A stretch of DNA of 9,254 bases from CAZAKZ01 sp964485695 (GTDB lineage: Bacteria; Planctomycetota; JAFGQW01), in assembly GCA_964485695.1 (NCBI GenBank), contig CAZAKZ010000189.1, forward strand, positions 1 to 9,254. The letters are read 5' to 3'. A model generated the notes under the pieces. The model did no database searches. It saw only the letters and a program-made list of their open reading frames with translations, and had not been told where the DNA came from. Shown here one piece after another: positions 1 to 6,123 of this stretch. A program made the translations under genes and the position numbers. Positions within the stretch are counted from its first letter, which is position 1. Every line of letters begins with the position of its first letter.

Positions 1-51
1 GCAACGGGAATTCTAATTGTCGCCGCCGGGAATAATAGTTGACGCTGGTCA
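1..51. other. Left-edge sequence that does not continue the NrfD gene
   Basis: Read on the minus strand, the NrfD-like reading frame meets TGA at 51-49. Neither of the other two frames of bases 51-1 gives the membrane sequence expected next in an NrfD protein. The segment therefore looks foreign to the gene. Read outward it begins TGACCAGCGTCAA, and a 5'-TG terminus is a feature of several insertion-sequence families, including IS21. That resemblance is only suggestive, and 51 bases are too few to name an element. A misassembled contig end would look the same. Confidence 0.35.
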
Positions 52-531
52 AAGGATGATAACGCGGCCATCGATGCGGAGGGCTTCCTCCGAGGTGTCG
101 TAGCACCCCAGGGCCAGGCAGGCGAAGATCCGCCGTTTGATCCCCCGGCTCCGCCGGGCCACCAGAATGATGTCCTTCCGGAAGACCAGCCAGACCTCGA
201 CAAGGAGCAAGATCAGGTACATCGTGTATATGAGGCCGAATGCGGACATGGCCGAGGTGAAGTTCGGAGTGATGACGATGTTGAGCGAACGTTCCGGATG
301 CCCCAGGTGAGCCAGCAGGGGCAAGGTGGCCACCGAAAGGAAGGCCAGGGATGCAACCATGGACAGCCGGGCCACGGGCTGGAGCTCCTTCAGGCCGAAG
401 ACGTGAAAGAGGGAGGACACGATGAACGCACCCGCGACCAGTCCCGTCACGTAGGGATACAGGACAATCATCAAACTCCACATGATGTGGATATCATTGG
501 GGAACAGAAATCCCGTCACATCGGGCTGCAT
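49..531 (-). CDS. NrfD/PsrC-family quinone-interacting membrane subunit, truncated at its C-terminal side
   Basis: Members of this family are integral membrane proteins that exchange electrons between menaquinone and a partner iron-sulfur protein. The start at 531 is chosen because its ATG overlaps the stop of the preceding ferredoxin gene (TGATG at 533-529), a typical translational coupling; the frame stays open upstream but gives no family-like sequence. Visible in the 160 residues are three hydrophobic segments at about 16-40, 54-76 and 94-117, the family-typical HLGHPER stretch (75-81) before the ITPNFTSAMSAFG segment, and YDTSEEALRIDGRV near the end. Usual family length is nearly 400 residues with eight or more helices. 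Here homology stops around residue 156-158 and TGA follows, so most of the protein is missing. The gene is interrupted by an insertion, frameshifted, or cut by an assembly break, and as drawn it is unlikely to be functional. Confidence 0.8.
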   Translation of the reverse strand: MQPDVTGFLFPNDIHIMWSLMIVLYPYVTGLVAGAFIVSSLFHVFGLKELQPVARLSMVASLAFLSVATLPLLAHLGHPERSLNIVITPNFTSAMSAFGLIYTMYLILLLVEVWLVFRKDIILVARRSRGIKRRIFACLALGCYDTSEEALRIDGRVIIL

Positions 532-1334
532 CACCGCACCTCTTTGCTCAAGCCCATGTAGAGGCAGTTGGGCTCGGTGCGAAGCTCCGGCTTCAGCAAG
601 TGCACCGCACTCCTTGCGACGATCTCGGACACCTCGTCCCCCAGCTTCATGGTATCGCCGAATCTCCGCGCACCCGTGGGGCAGGCTTGAACGCAGGCGT
701 TCTCTAGACCCCGGGTGATCCGGTGGTAACACATGGTGCACTTCGATGCCGTATGTGTTTCAGGGTGAATGAAGCGAGATCCGTACGGGCATGCCTGCAC
801 GCAGTAGCTGCAGCCGATGCACCGCTTCTCGTCCACGAGAATGACCCCATCCGGGGACCGGTACGAGGCTCCCACCGGGCAGAGCTGGACGCAGGGTGTG
901 AGGGTGCAGTGGTTGCAGAGCTTTGGCACGAAGAATGCCTTGGTGATATTCTCACCGGTCACCCTGGGCTCGAAGCCGTCTCTACCGCCGCCAGGAGAGT
1001 CGATCAAGGCCGTGCCCGAGCTCGAGACCATGTATCGTTCGATCCAGGTCCTGAAGAAGTCTCTGGGGACATTGTTCTCCCGCTCGCAAGCGCGGACACA
1101 CGAGCCGCATCCGATGCACCGGGTGATATCCATGAGGAAGACATATCTGTGTCCGGTGGGATCGTACTTCAGGGCGGATGTTCGGTTCCCGCCCTCCCCC
1201 TTCACCGCGCCCGCCGAAATCCAGGCCACGTCTCTCGTGAAGACCACGACAGCCACTCCGGAAAGGCCTGCGACCGCCCGTTTGAGAAAACGGCGCCTCG
1301 TGGTGGCGCCCTTATCCTGTCCATCGTCTTTCAT
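531..1334 (-). CDS. Tat-exported ferredoxin-like protein with four [4Fe-4S] clusters (NrfC/PsrB/HybA type)
   Basis: Electron-transfer subunit predicted to sit on the periplasmic side of the membrane and relay electrons between haems and the NrfD-like subunit. The N-terminus has a twin-arginine motif (TRRRFLKRA, residues 12-20) followed by a hydrophobic stretch at about 21-32. Four cysteine groups typical of NrfC/DmsB proteins are intact: C73/76/79/83, C140/143/148/152, C172/175/178/182 and C199/202/214/218. They would hold four [4Fe-4S] clusters. C257 is extra. The length of 267 residues is usual for the family. It starts 37 bases after the tetrahaem cytochrome stop and its own stop overlaps the NrfD start. 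The Shine-Dalgarno sequence is weak, so translation may depend on the upstream gene. Gene order resembles the cytochrome/FeS/NrfD menaquinol oxidoreductases ('Cbc' type) of Geobacter. No molybdopterin catalytic subunit lies in the window, so the terminal acceptor is unknown. Confidence 0.9.
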   Translation of the reverse strand: MKDDGQDKGATTRRRFLKRAVAGLSGVAVVVFTRDVAWISAGAVKGEGGNRTSALKYDPTGHRYVFLMDITRCIGCGSCVRACERENNVPRDFFRTWIERYMVSSSGTALIDSPGGGRDGFEPRVTGENITKAFFVPKLCNHCTLTPCVQLCPVGASYRSPDGVILVDEKRCIGCSYCVQACPYGSRFIHPETHTASKCTMCYHRITRGLENACVQACPTGARRFGDTMKLGDEVSEIVARSAVHLLKPELRTEPNCLYMGLSKEVR

Positions 1335-1371
1335 GGTTTCATTCTCAATCCGCTCGTACCACGATCCAGGG

Positions 1372-1860
1372 TCAGTCCTGTGACGGATCGTGGGCCTCGT
1401 GACACTCGTTGCACACGCCTTCGGGGATCTCGGCCCCTGGCGCTACAGCTTCCTTTTCAAACAGATGTTCGGGGATCCGGACCTGAGAAACCGCCTGCGG
1501 CCTGGCCACCAGTTTCTGGTGGCAATAGGCACACATTTCATGGGATTGGTTGACGGGCATGTCCGCCCACTTCTCCCCCCCCCTGACGTGGGCCTCCAGT
1601 GGACCATGGCAGACCTCGCACTGCACGGAAGCGTGCTTACCCTCGTGAATCGTCTTGAATTCCTCTTCGTGGCATTTCTTGCACGAGGAGGAGCCGCCGT
1701 GGGCAATGGGCTGCGACCTGTGATCGTCGAGGCTGTTCGCACGGTAAAATCCGTTCTTGCCGAACGACACGGGAATCAAGAAATGGCGGGTGATGATACC
1801 GGCCGCGCCAAGCACCAGTAGAATCGATGCGGCCCGCCAGAGGTGTTTCGTATGTTCCAT
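1372..1860 (-). CDS. Membrane-anchored tetrahaem cytochrome c
   Basis: Small periplasmic multihaem cytochrome, 162 residues. Four CxxCH haem-attachment motifs are present: CKKCH (60-64), CEVCH (81-85), CAYCH (110-114) and CNECH (150-154). Extra histidines such as H54, H72 and H76 could serve as distal ligands. Residues 8-23 form one hydrophobic segment without an obvious signal-peptidase site, so it is probably an uncleaved N-terminal anchor. The start is supported by a GGAG six bases upstream, which lies inside the last codons of the preceding small gene (two-base gap, likely coupled). Together with the downstream four-cluster ferredoxin and NrfD-like genes it fits a quinone-linked redox complex, with this protein as the periplasmic electron outlet or inlet. 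Direction of electron flow and physiological partner cannot be read from the sequence. Confidence 0.9.
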   Translation of the reverse strand: MEHTKHLWRAASILLVLGAAGIITRHFLIPVSFGKNGFYRANSLDDHRSQPIAHGGSSSCKKCHEEEFKTIHEGKHASVQCEVCHGPLEAHVRGGEKWADMPVNQSHEMCAYCHQKLVARPQAVSQVRIPEHLFEKEAVAPGAEIPEGVCNECHEAHDPSQD

Positions 1861-1862
1861 GT

Positions 1863-2231
1863 CTAGCTCCGAAGGGACGAATCAGATTCTGTTTCCTGGG
1901 GATGCTCGTCGTTGAATCCGAGTTTCTCCCTGGACAGGAGCCAGGAGAAAAACGACCGGGATCCCGGTGCTGGATCTTGCGGCCCTTCCCTGCCCAGCGA
2001 TTCCCGTTCGAGAAGAACCCGGAAGAACCCCCGGTGACGCGAAGGAGTGGTCTCGGTGGATACGCCTTCGGGAATCCTGTCCGGAGTCAACACCGATTTC
2101 AGGGGTGACCTTCTGTCTCCCCACCTGTCCCGGACTTCTTCCAGAGGCAAGTCCTGGATGGCTTCCGGGGCCAGAACATACCTCATGAAATGGATCGCTC
2201 TGGCAAATAAGTTTCTGAAACGAACTTGCAT
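1863..2231 (-). CDS. Small protein with three copies of a short FF-x-x-x-L-L-x-x-E motif, first gene of the redox operon
   Basis: A 122-residue protein that I cannot assign to a named family. Three degenerate copies of one motif are visible: HFMRYVLAPEAI (residues 14-25), GFFRVLLERESL (68-79) and SFFSWLLSREKL (93-104). Each has two hydrophobic/aromatic positions, a basic or polar residue, then L-x-x-E-x-[IL]. Pro/Arg-rich linkers separate them. There is no signal peptide and no long membrane helix; each copy could form a short amphipathic helix. It is probably real: AGGTG lies eight bases before the ATG, the stop is two bases before the tetrahaem cytochrome start, and the frame contains that gene's Shine-Dalgarno sequence. 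From memory, similar small repeat proteins occur beside cytochrome/NrfD clusters in anaerobes, which would suggest an accessory or assembly role. That is an inference. The overlapping frame at 2271-1882 shows no such internal pattern. Confidence 0.6.
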   Translation of the reverse strand: MQVRFRNLFARAIHFMRYVLAPEAIQDLPLEEVRDRWGDRRSPLKSVLTPDRIPEGVSTETTPSRHRGFFRVLLERESLGREGPQDPAPGSRSFFSWLLSREKLGFNDEHPQETESDSSLRS

Positions 2232-2562
2232 GTCGTACGCACCTGATGAGCAAGACCCGGCTGATGATCAAAATCCATGCCTTCCGTATTCTTTATGGGC
2301 AGGCAGTGGAACCTGGAGAAACGAATGGACGGCGCCGGCATGGCAAATTCTCTCCGGCCCGTCGGTTCGGGCATGATTCGTGGACAACGGGGCGGATTTC
2401 AAAAGTGAGAAACTCGATGAACAGGGAAGTGGTGGTTTCTCAAGTTCGAGAATCGATGCCGGCGGGATCTGTATCGGAGGAGCGGAACGTACCCGAGCTT
2501 CTTCCGAGATTCACCCGCTTGGCCCATAGCCCGGATTATTATGAAACACCGCGTGGAATCTC
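2232..2562. other. Gene-poor region between the leftward operon and a truncated rightward gene
   Basis: No convincing gene is seen here. The open frames show no family signature, and their third-position GC looks lower than in the neighbouring genes. It should contain the operon promoter on the minus strand, but I cannot place one confidently. An 8-base inverted repeat, TGAGAAAC (2406-2413) and GTTTCTCA (2435-2442), overlaps a smaller palindrome, TTCTC-N6-GAGAA (2437-2452). AGCCCGGATTATTATGAAAC (2528-2547) lies just before the point where homology of the next gene begins and faintly resembles insertion-sequence ends I have seen. That last point is weak and rests on memory alone. Confidence 0.4.
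2243..2271. repeat. Two direct repeats upstream of the redox operon
   Basis: CTGATGAGCAA (2243-2253) and CTGATGATCAA (2261-2271) match at 10 of 11 positions with an 18-base period, separated by GACCCGG. They lie just upstream of the small-protein start at 2231 and the inner copy touches its AGGTG ribosome-binding site (2240-2244). Their position suits an operator or a leader control site, but no known regulator motif is recognised. Confidence 0.3.
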
Positions 2563-2583
2563 CTCGGCAGCGACGGAAAGCCG

Positions 2584-3180
2584 GTGGACTTCGCCTCGCT
2601 CCGCCTCTGGAACCTGGACCGGGATCCACCGAAGTTCGAGCGCAACACCCGGACCGGCCCGGGAGGAAGCTTCGAGTTCCGGTCGCTGCCGCCCGGGATG
2701 TTCTTGGCCTACGCCGAGGGCCGGGCAATGGGCCGGCGCGCGGCGACGGTGCGCCGGGTGGAACTCCGGGTGGGTGCCAAGGAGAACATCACCCTGACGC
2801 TGCGCCCGGGCGTCGAGGTGGGCGTCACTGTCTCGGACCGGGGCGGGCGGCCCGTAGCGGGATCGAAGGTGACAATCGAGCGGACGGACCGGATTCCCAT
2901 CGTCATGAACCTGAGCAGTATCATGGACCTCACCGCGTTCTCCCGGGCCTCACGCCGGGCCGTAGAAAGACAGACACACCGGGACCGGCAGAACTATCTG
3001 AAGGAATGCGGACGGCGGCGTACGGTCACCGACGAAAAGGGCCGACTGGCGGGGATCCATCTCGTACCGGGCGACTATCACATCCAGGCAGCCGTACCGG
3101 GGTACAGGACCGGGCGCAGGACCGTCCATATCGGCCAGGGGAGCAAGCAGGCGGTGGAGATCCGGCTCGAGAAGGAGTGA
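2584..3180 (+). CDS. C-terminal remnant of a protein with tandem carboxypeptidase-regulatory-like (CarboxypepD_reg) domains
   Basis: The frame encodes about one and a half beta-sandwich repeats of the kind found in extracellular carbohydrate- or peptide-associated proteins. Repeat one shows GGSFEFRSLPPGMFLAYAEG (28-46 region), the usual Gly-x-Phe then Pro-Gly-x-Tyr/Phe pattern, ending at about residue 75. Repeat two runs from VEVGVTVSDRGGRPVAGSKV (77-96) through TDEKGRLAGIHLVPGDYHIQA (149-169) to the C-terminus. The GTG at 2584 falls inside the first repeat: the homologous strand begins earlier, at LGSDGKPV from about 2563, but a TGA at 2542-2544 closes that frame. No signal peptide remains. 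This is most likely a 5'-truncated or frameshifted gene. Just upstream, another frame reads RGI at 2552-2560, so a frameshift at about 2560 is possible. The role of the intact protein is unknown. Confidence 0.6.
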   Translation: MDFASLRLWNLDRDPPKFERNTRTGPGGSFEFRSLPPGMFLAYAEGRAMGRRAATVRRVELRVGAKENITLTLRPGVEVGVTVSDRGGRPVAGSKVTIERTDRIPIVMNLSSIMDLTAFSRASRRAVERQTHRDRQNYLKECGRRRTVTDEKGRLAGIHLVPGDYHIQAAVPGYRTGRRTVHIGQGSKQAVEIRLEKE

Positions 3181-3215
3181 CCGCGCCTACCGATTTTCCC
3201 CGTGAAACCAGGATA

Positions 3216-3244
3216 TTGCACCCACTTGTCAAATCAGATAGGAT
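3216..3244 (+). promoter_or_regulatory. Possible promoter of the first propeller gene
   Basis: TTGCAC (3216-3221) and TAGGAT (3239-3244) are separated by 17 bases in the 184-base gap before the propeller gene at 3365. Both boxes match the sigma-70 consensus only partly (3/6 and 4/6), and promoter rules are uncertain in this lineage, so this is a weak call. Confidence 0.2.
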
Positions 3245-3350
3245 AGGGTTCTCGAGGATACGAAGACCGACCTGGGGCAAGCAGAAAAGATCCACGAAAC
3301 GACCGCTCGTACGATGCGGAATCTGGACACACCACAAATGGATGGATCGG

Positions 3351-3356
3351 AAGGAG
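3351..3356 (+). promoter_or_regulatory. Ribosome-binding site fixing the start at 3365
   Basis: AAGGAG lies eight bases before ATG 3365. It decides against the longer open frame starting at 3314, and translation from 3365 begins directly with a signal peptide. Confidence 0.75.
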
Positions 3357-3364
3357 AACACACC

Positions 3365-4636
3365 ATGCGATACGCAATTCTCGGCCTGGCGGCACTCCTG
3401 CTGCTCGGCCCGGTCGCCGCAACTCAGAGCGACGGCGATGCAGTGTTGACGGTCTGGTCGAGCTCCACCACGCACCTGCTGGCCGTCACTCCCGGCGGCG
3501 TGGTGAATACGATCATGAGCCGCACCAACAACAATGTTCCGGACGGCCTGGCCGCCGCGCCGGCCAACGACGGCGGGCTCATGGTGGAAAACATCCGCAC
3601 CCCGGTCGGCCGCCACGTGGTCAAGTTCACGGGCGGCGCCAGCGCCACAACCCTGGCCACCCTGCCCGCTTCCTTCACCCGGGTGCCCACCCTCATGGTG
3701 GACGACGGGGGTGACATCCTCATGCTCAGCCAGTCCGGCAACGACCGCGGGGTCTACCGGATGTCGGGGCGCGGCGGCCCGGTGGCGACCATCGCCCACA
3801 ACACCGTGAACGCCAACTTCACCGCTCCGTTCGCCATGGCCGAGGAGATCATCTCGGGCGACATCGTGGTACTGGATCTGGGCCGCAAACTGCACCGCAT
3901 CAATGCCATCGGCAAGGTGACCACCCTGCCCATGGCCCTTCCGCCCTCCATGGCCCTCGCGGTGACGGGCAACGTGCACGTCGACTGGAACACCGGCCTC
4001 ATGCACGTAACCTACGGCAACTACTTCCTGGGCCTCGATCCCAACACCGGTGCCACCACCACCATCTACCAGCCCACGGCTGCGACCCGGAGCACCTACT
4101 ACGGCCTCGACGGGGATCCCTTCGGGTCCGGCTACTACATGACCGTGTACCAGGTCTCACCCGGGCCGACGGGTCGCTATCTCATGCGCTACACCCCCCC
4201 CACCGGCATCCTATCCACGGTGGCCACGCTACCCACGGGAACCCTGACCGACGTCGTCACCTGGAAGAGCCGGATGCTTGGCGGCATGGTCCGCCCCATC
4301 CACGGACAGGCCTACCTGGTCCGGATGACGGTGCCTTCCGAGGCGGGGAAGTTCTACTTCGCCGCCGCATCGCTAAGCACGATTCCCGGCATTCCGGTTG
4401 GAGGCAACCGCCGCATACCCCTCAACCCGGATCTGTTCTTTTTCCTGTCCATGCAGCTGCCGGCCATCTTCTCGGGATTCCAGGGCCAGCTGGATGCCGG
4501 CGGCATGGCCACCCTCACGGTCAACATCCCGTCGCTGTTGCAGCTGGTCGGCTTCCGGATCTTCCTGGCGGCCATCACGTATGATGCCTCCGGCATCCGG
4601 GTGATCACCGAACCCCTGGGCGTGACCATCGAGTAG
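3365..4636 (+). CDS. Secreted beta-propeller protein, paralogue A, with conserved C-terminal domain
   Basis: A 423-residue exported protein of unknown function. Residues 1-19 form a signal peptide (short basic start, Leu/Ala core, likely cut after VAA before TQSDG). Residues about 25-310 show repeating 'value, Gly/Asp-rich turn, hydrophobic strand' units such as VDDGGDILMLSQ (112-123), SGDIVVLDLGRKLHRINAIG (164-183) and FLGLDPNTG (221-229), as in NHL/SMP-30-like or Vgb-like propellers. From about 315 a separate beta-rich domain carries FYFAAASLSTIPGIPVGG (330-347), IPLNPDL (351-357), GFQGQLDAGGMATLTVNIP (371-389) and GFRIFLAA (396-403). The same domain ends the two genes that follow on the other strand. 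No catalytic residues, LPxTG or PEP-CTERM signal is seen. Extracellular binding or sensing is plausible but unproven. Confidence 0.8.
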   Translation: MRYAILGLAALLLLGPVAATQSDGDAVLTVWSSSTTHLLAVTPGGVVNTIMSRTNNNVPDGLAAAPANDGGLMVENIRTPVGRHVVKFTGGASATTLATLPASFTRVPTLMVDDGGDILMLSQSGNDRGVYRMSGRGGPVATIAHNTVNANFTAPFAMAEEIISGDIVVLDLGRKLHRINAIGKVTTLPMALPPSMALAVTGNVHVDWNTGLMHVTYGNYFLGLDPNTGATTTIYQPTAATRSTYYGLDGDPFGSGYYMTVYQVSPGPTGRYLMRYTPPTGILSTVATLPTGTLTDVVTWKSRMLGGMVRPIHGQAYLVRMTVPSEAGKFYFAAASLSTIPGIPVGGNRRIPLNPDLFFFLSMQLPAIFSGFQGQLDAGGMATLTVNIPSLLQLVGFRIFLAAITYDASGIRVITEPLGVTIE

Positions 4637-4641
4637 GGAAC

Positions 4642-4675
4642 CGGCAGCCCGCGGGCAAGGACCAACGGGCTGCCG
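4642..4675. terminator. Bidirectional hairpin between convergent propeller genes
   Basis: CGGCAGCCCG (4642-4651) and CGGGCTGCCG (4666-4675) form a perfect 10-bp GC-rich stem with a 14-base loop. It lies wholly in the 48-base gap between the stops at 4636 (+) and 4685 (-), where a shared terminator is expected. Neither side has a real T-run, so termination may be imperfect or need a factor. Confidence 0.6.
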
Positions 4676-4684
4676 ACGATATTG

Positions 4685-5995
4685 CTACAGGATGAGGATC
4701 AACGGGTCTGCGATGGTGTGGATCCCCAGCGGGGCGGACGGCTTCAGGGTGAGGGCCTGGGCCCAGATCCGGACGCCCTTGAGCACCGGGAGCCCGGACA
4801 CGTCGAGGAGGGCGGAGGCGCGGTCAAAGGAATTGAGGGTGCCGGTGTAGCCGGTGAAGAGGGGCCCGAGGAGCCCGTTCACGCTCAGGGCGGTGAGGTC
4901 GTCCACGTTGAGGTGGATCCGTCGGCCGTCGGGAAGCACCACGCCCGGCCGGACCCCGGAGAAGGAGAGGCCGACAGCGTAGGCGTTACCGCTCTCCCCC
5001 TTGAAGTGCATCGTGATCTCCCACTTGCCCGGGCCGCGCTTGATGGTAGCCACCTCCCGGTCGGGGAACACCTGGTAGTAGTAGCTGGTGGCGCCGGTGT
5101 AGAGGGTGGTGATGGCCTTTGTGGTCAGGTCCACGAAGAACACACCCGAAGTGGTGCTGCCCGATCCCAGAACCAGGCGCGGATTCGCGGCGCTGGAACG
5201 ATCCGCGAACACGCCGAGGCCAGCGGTCAATCCGGAGGCGAGGAAGGTCGTGGTGACACCGCCCGAGTTCATCCGGAACAGCAGCACGCCACGGTTGGTC
5301 CAGGATCCCACGAACAGGTCGCCGCTCCGGATGTCCTGGGTGACCTGGCTTCCGAGGGTGTGCGTGGTGGACAGGATGCCGACCGACGTGATGGCGGATC
5401 CGTCCGGGACGATGCTATAGACCGCGCGGCCTCGGGTGTCCACCAGCAGGTAGTTACCGGTGTCGATGTCGGTGGTCACCATCTTCGCATCCGTCAGGGG
5501 AGGCCCCTGGAAGAGGGTGGTGACCTTGTGGTTTCGGTCCACCTTGAGCAGGCCCGGCGTGGCGCCGCCCCCAATGCCCTTGACCACGATGTAGTCGCCG
5601 TCCGAGTCGAGGATCACGTCGGTGATGTACCCGCCGCCGTTCATGGGGGGCTTGCTAAGGACCTGGACCGTCTGCAGGATGAAGCCGGACCGGTCCACCA
5701 GGAGCAGGCTGCCGTTGATGACCTTGGAGAGCAGAGCCACCACGTAGGTCTTGTCGTCAAAGTCGAGGGTGCCGCCCTGGGCGTAGACGTTCTGCGGCAT
5801 CTTGCTCCCAGCCAGGACCGTGGTCATCTTGCCGCCGAGGTCGACGTGGCCGATGACCGGACTCGTGGAACTCGTCGAGGCGTTGGTAATGACCGACCAG
5901 CCCGCGGTGTGGTGCTGGGCCGGGGCGGTGGAGGACACGGCAAACAGGACGAGGATCACGGCAATGGCTGCGGTAATAACGAATCGAGTCGACAT
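4685..5995 (-). CDS. Secreted beta-propeller protein, paralogue B, with conserved C-terminal domain
   Basis: A 436-residue exported protein, function unknown. The signal peptide spans residues 1-26 with likely cleavage at APA before QHHTAGW. AAGGAG nine bases upstream (6010-6005) supports the ATG at 5995. Propeller-like repeats fill about 30-320, for example DVILDSDGDYIVVKG (126-140), DIDTGNYLLVDTRGRAVYSI (176-195) and DIRSGDLFVGSWTNRGVLLF (221-240). The C-terminal domain (about 325-436) aligns with paralogues A and C: GNAYAVGLSFSGVRPGVVLP (336-355), DGRRIHLNVDDL (356-367), FTGYTGTLNS (380-389) and GVRIWAQALTL (407-417). It is the most divergent of the three there and has DGRR where A has GGNRR. 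It converges on gene A and lies 128 bases downstream of C on the same strand, so B and C may be cotranscribed. A small TCCCC-AGA-GGGGA hairpin (6030-6042) lies in that gap. Confidence 0.8.
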   Translation of the reverse strand: MSTRFVITAAIAVILVLFAVSSTAPAQHHTAGWSVITNASTSSTSPVIGHVDLGGKMTTVLAGSKMPQNVYAQGGTLDFDDKTYVVALLSKVINGSLLLVDRSGFILQTVQVLSKPPMNGGGYITDVILDSDGDYIVVKGIGGGATPGLLKVDRNHKVTTLFQGPPLTDAKMVTTDIDTGNYLLVDTRGRAVYSIVPDGSAITSVGILSTTHTLGSQVTQDIRSGDLFVGSWTNRGVLLFRMNSGGVTTTFLASGLTAGLGVFADRSSAANPRLVLGSGSTTSGVFFVDLTTKAITTLYTGATSYYYQVFPDREVATIKRGPGKWEITMHFKGESGNAYAVGLSFSGVRPGVVLPDGRRIHLNVDDLTALSVNGLLGPLFTGYTGTLNSFDRASALLDVSGLPVLKGVRIWAQALTLKPSAPLGIHTIADPLILIL

Positions 5996-6123
5996 GGTCG
6001 GGTTCTCCTTTCCAGTCGGGTGAAAGAGGTCCCCAGAGGGGGATCTATATCGGGAACAGTGAATCTACCCTCTATCTTGCCATAAAGTCCCTTGAAACGG
6101 GGAGATAATCTGTGCCGGGCAAG

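Noticed and set aside
723..1553. A 276-codon + frame opposite the ferredoxin and cytochrome genes
   Set aside because: The minus-strand frames contain sixteen cluster cysteines and four CxxCH motifs, and the + frame shows nothing recognisable.
2316..2360. Possible sigma-54 promoter (GG/GC elements) on the minus strand upstream of the redox operon
   Set aside because: The GG and GC doublets are nine bases apart instead of ten and the flanking consensus is poor.
3026..4006. A 326-codon minus frame opposite the carboxypeptidase-regulatory remnant and propeller A
   Set aside because: It spans two real coding regions and their intergenic gap and has a His/Gly/Val-rich antisense composition without motifs.
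4682..6085. A 467-codon open frame on the + strand opposite propeller paralogue B
   Set aside because: Its product is rich in Gly, His, Val, Asp and Arg in a way typical of the antisense of a high-GC gene. It has no signature, while the opposite strand has a signal peptide, a Shine-Dalgarno sequence and paralogues.
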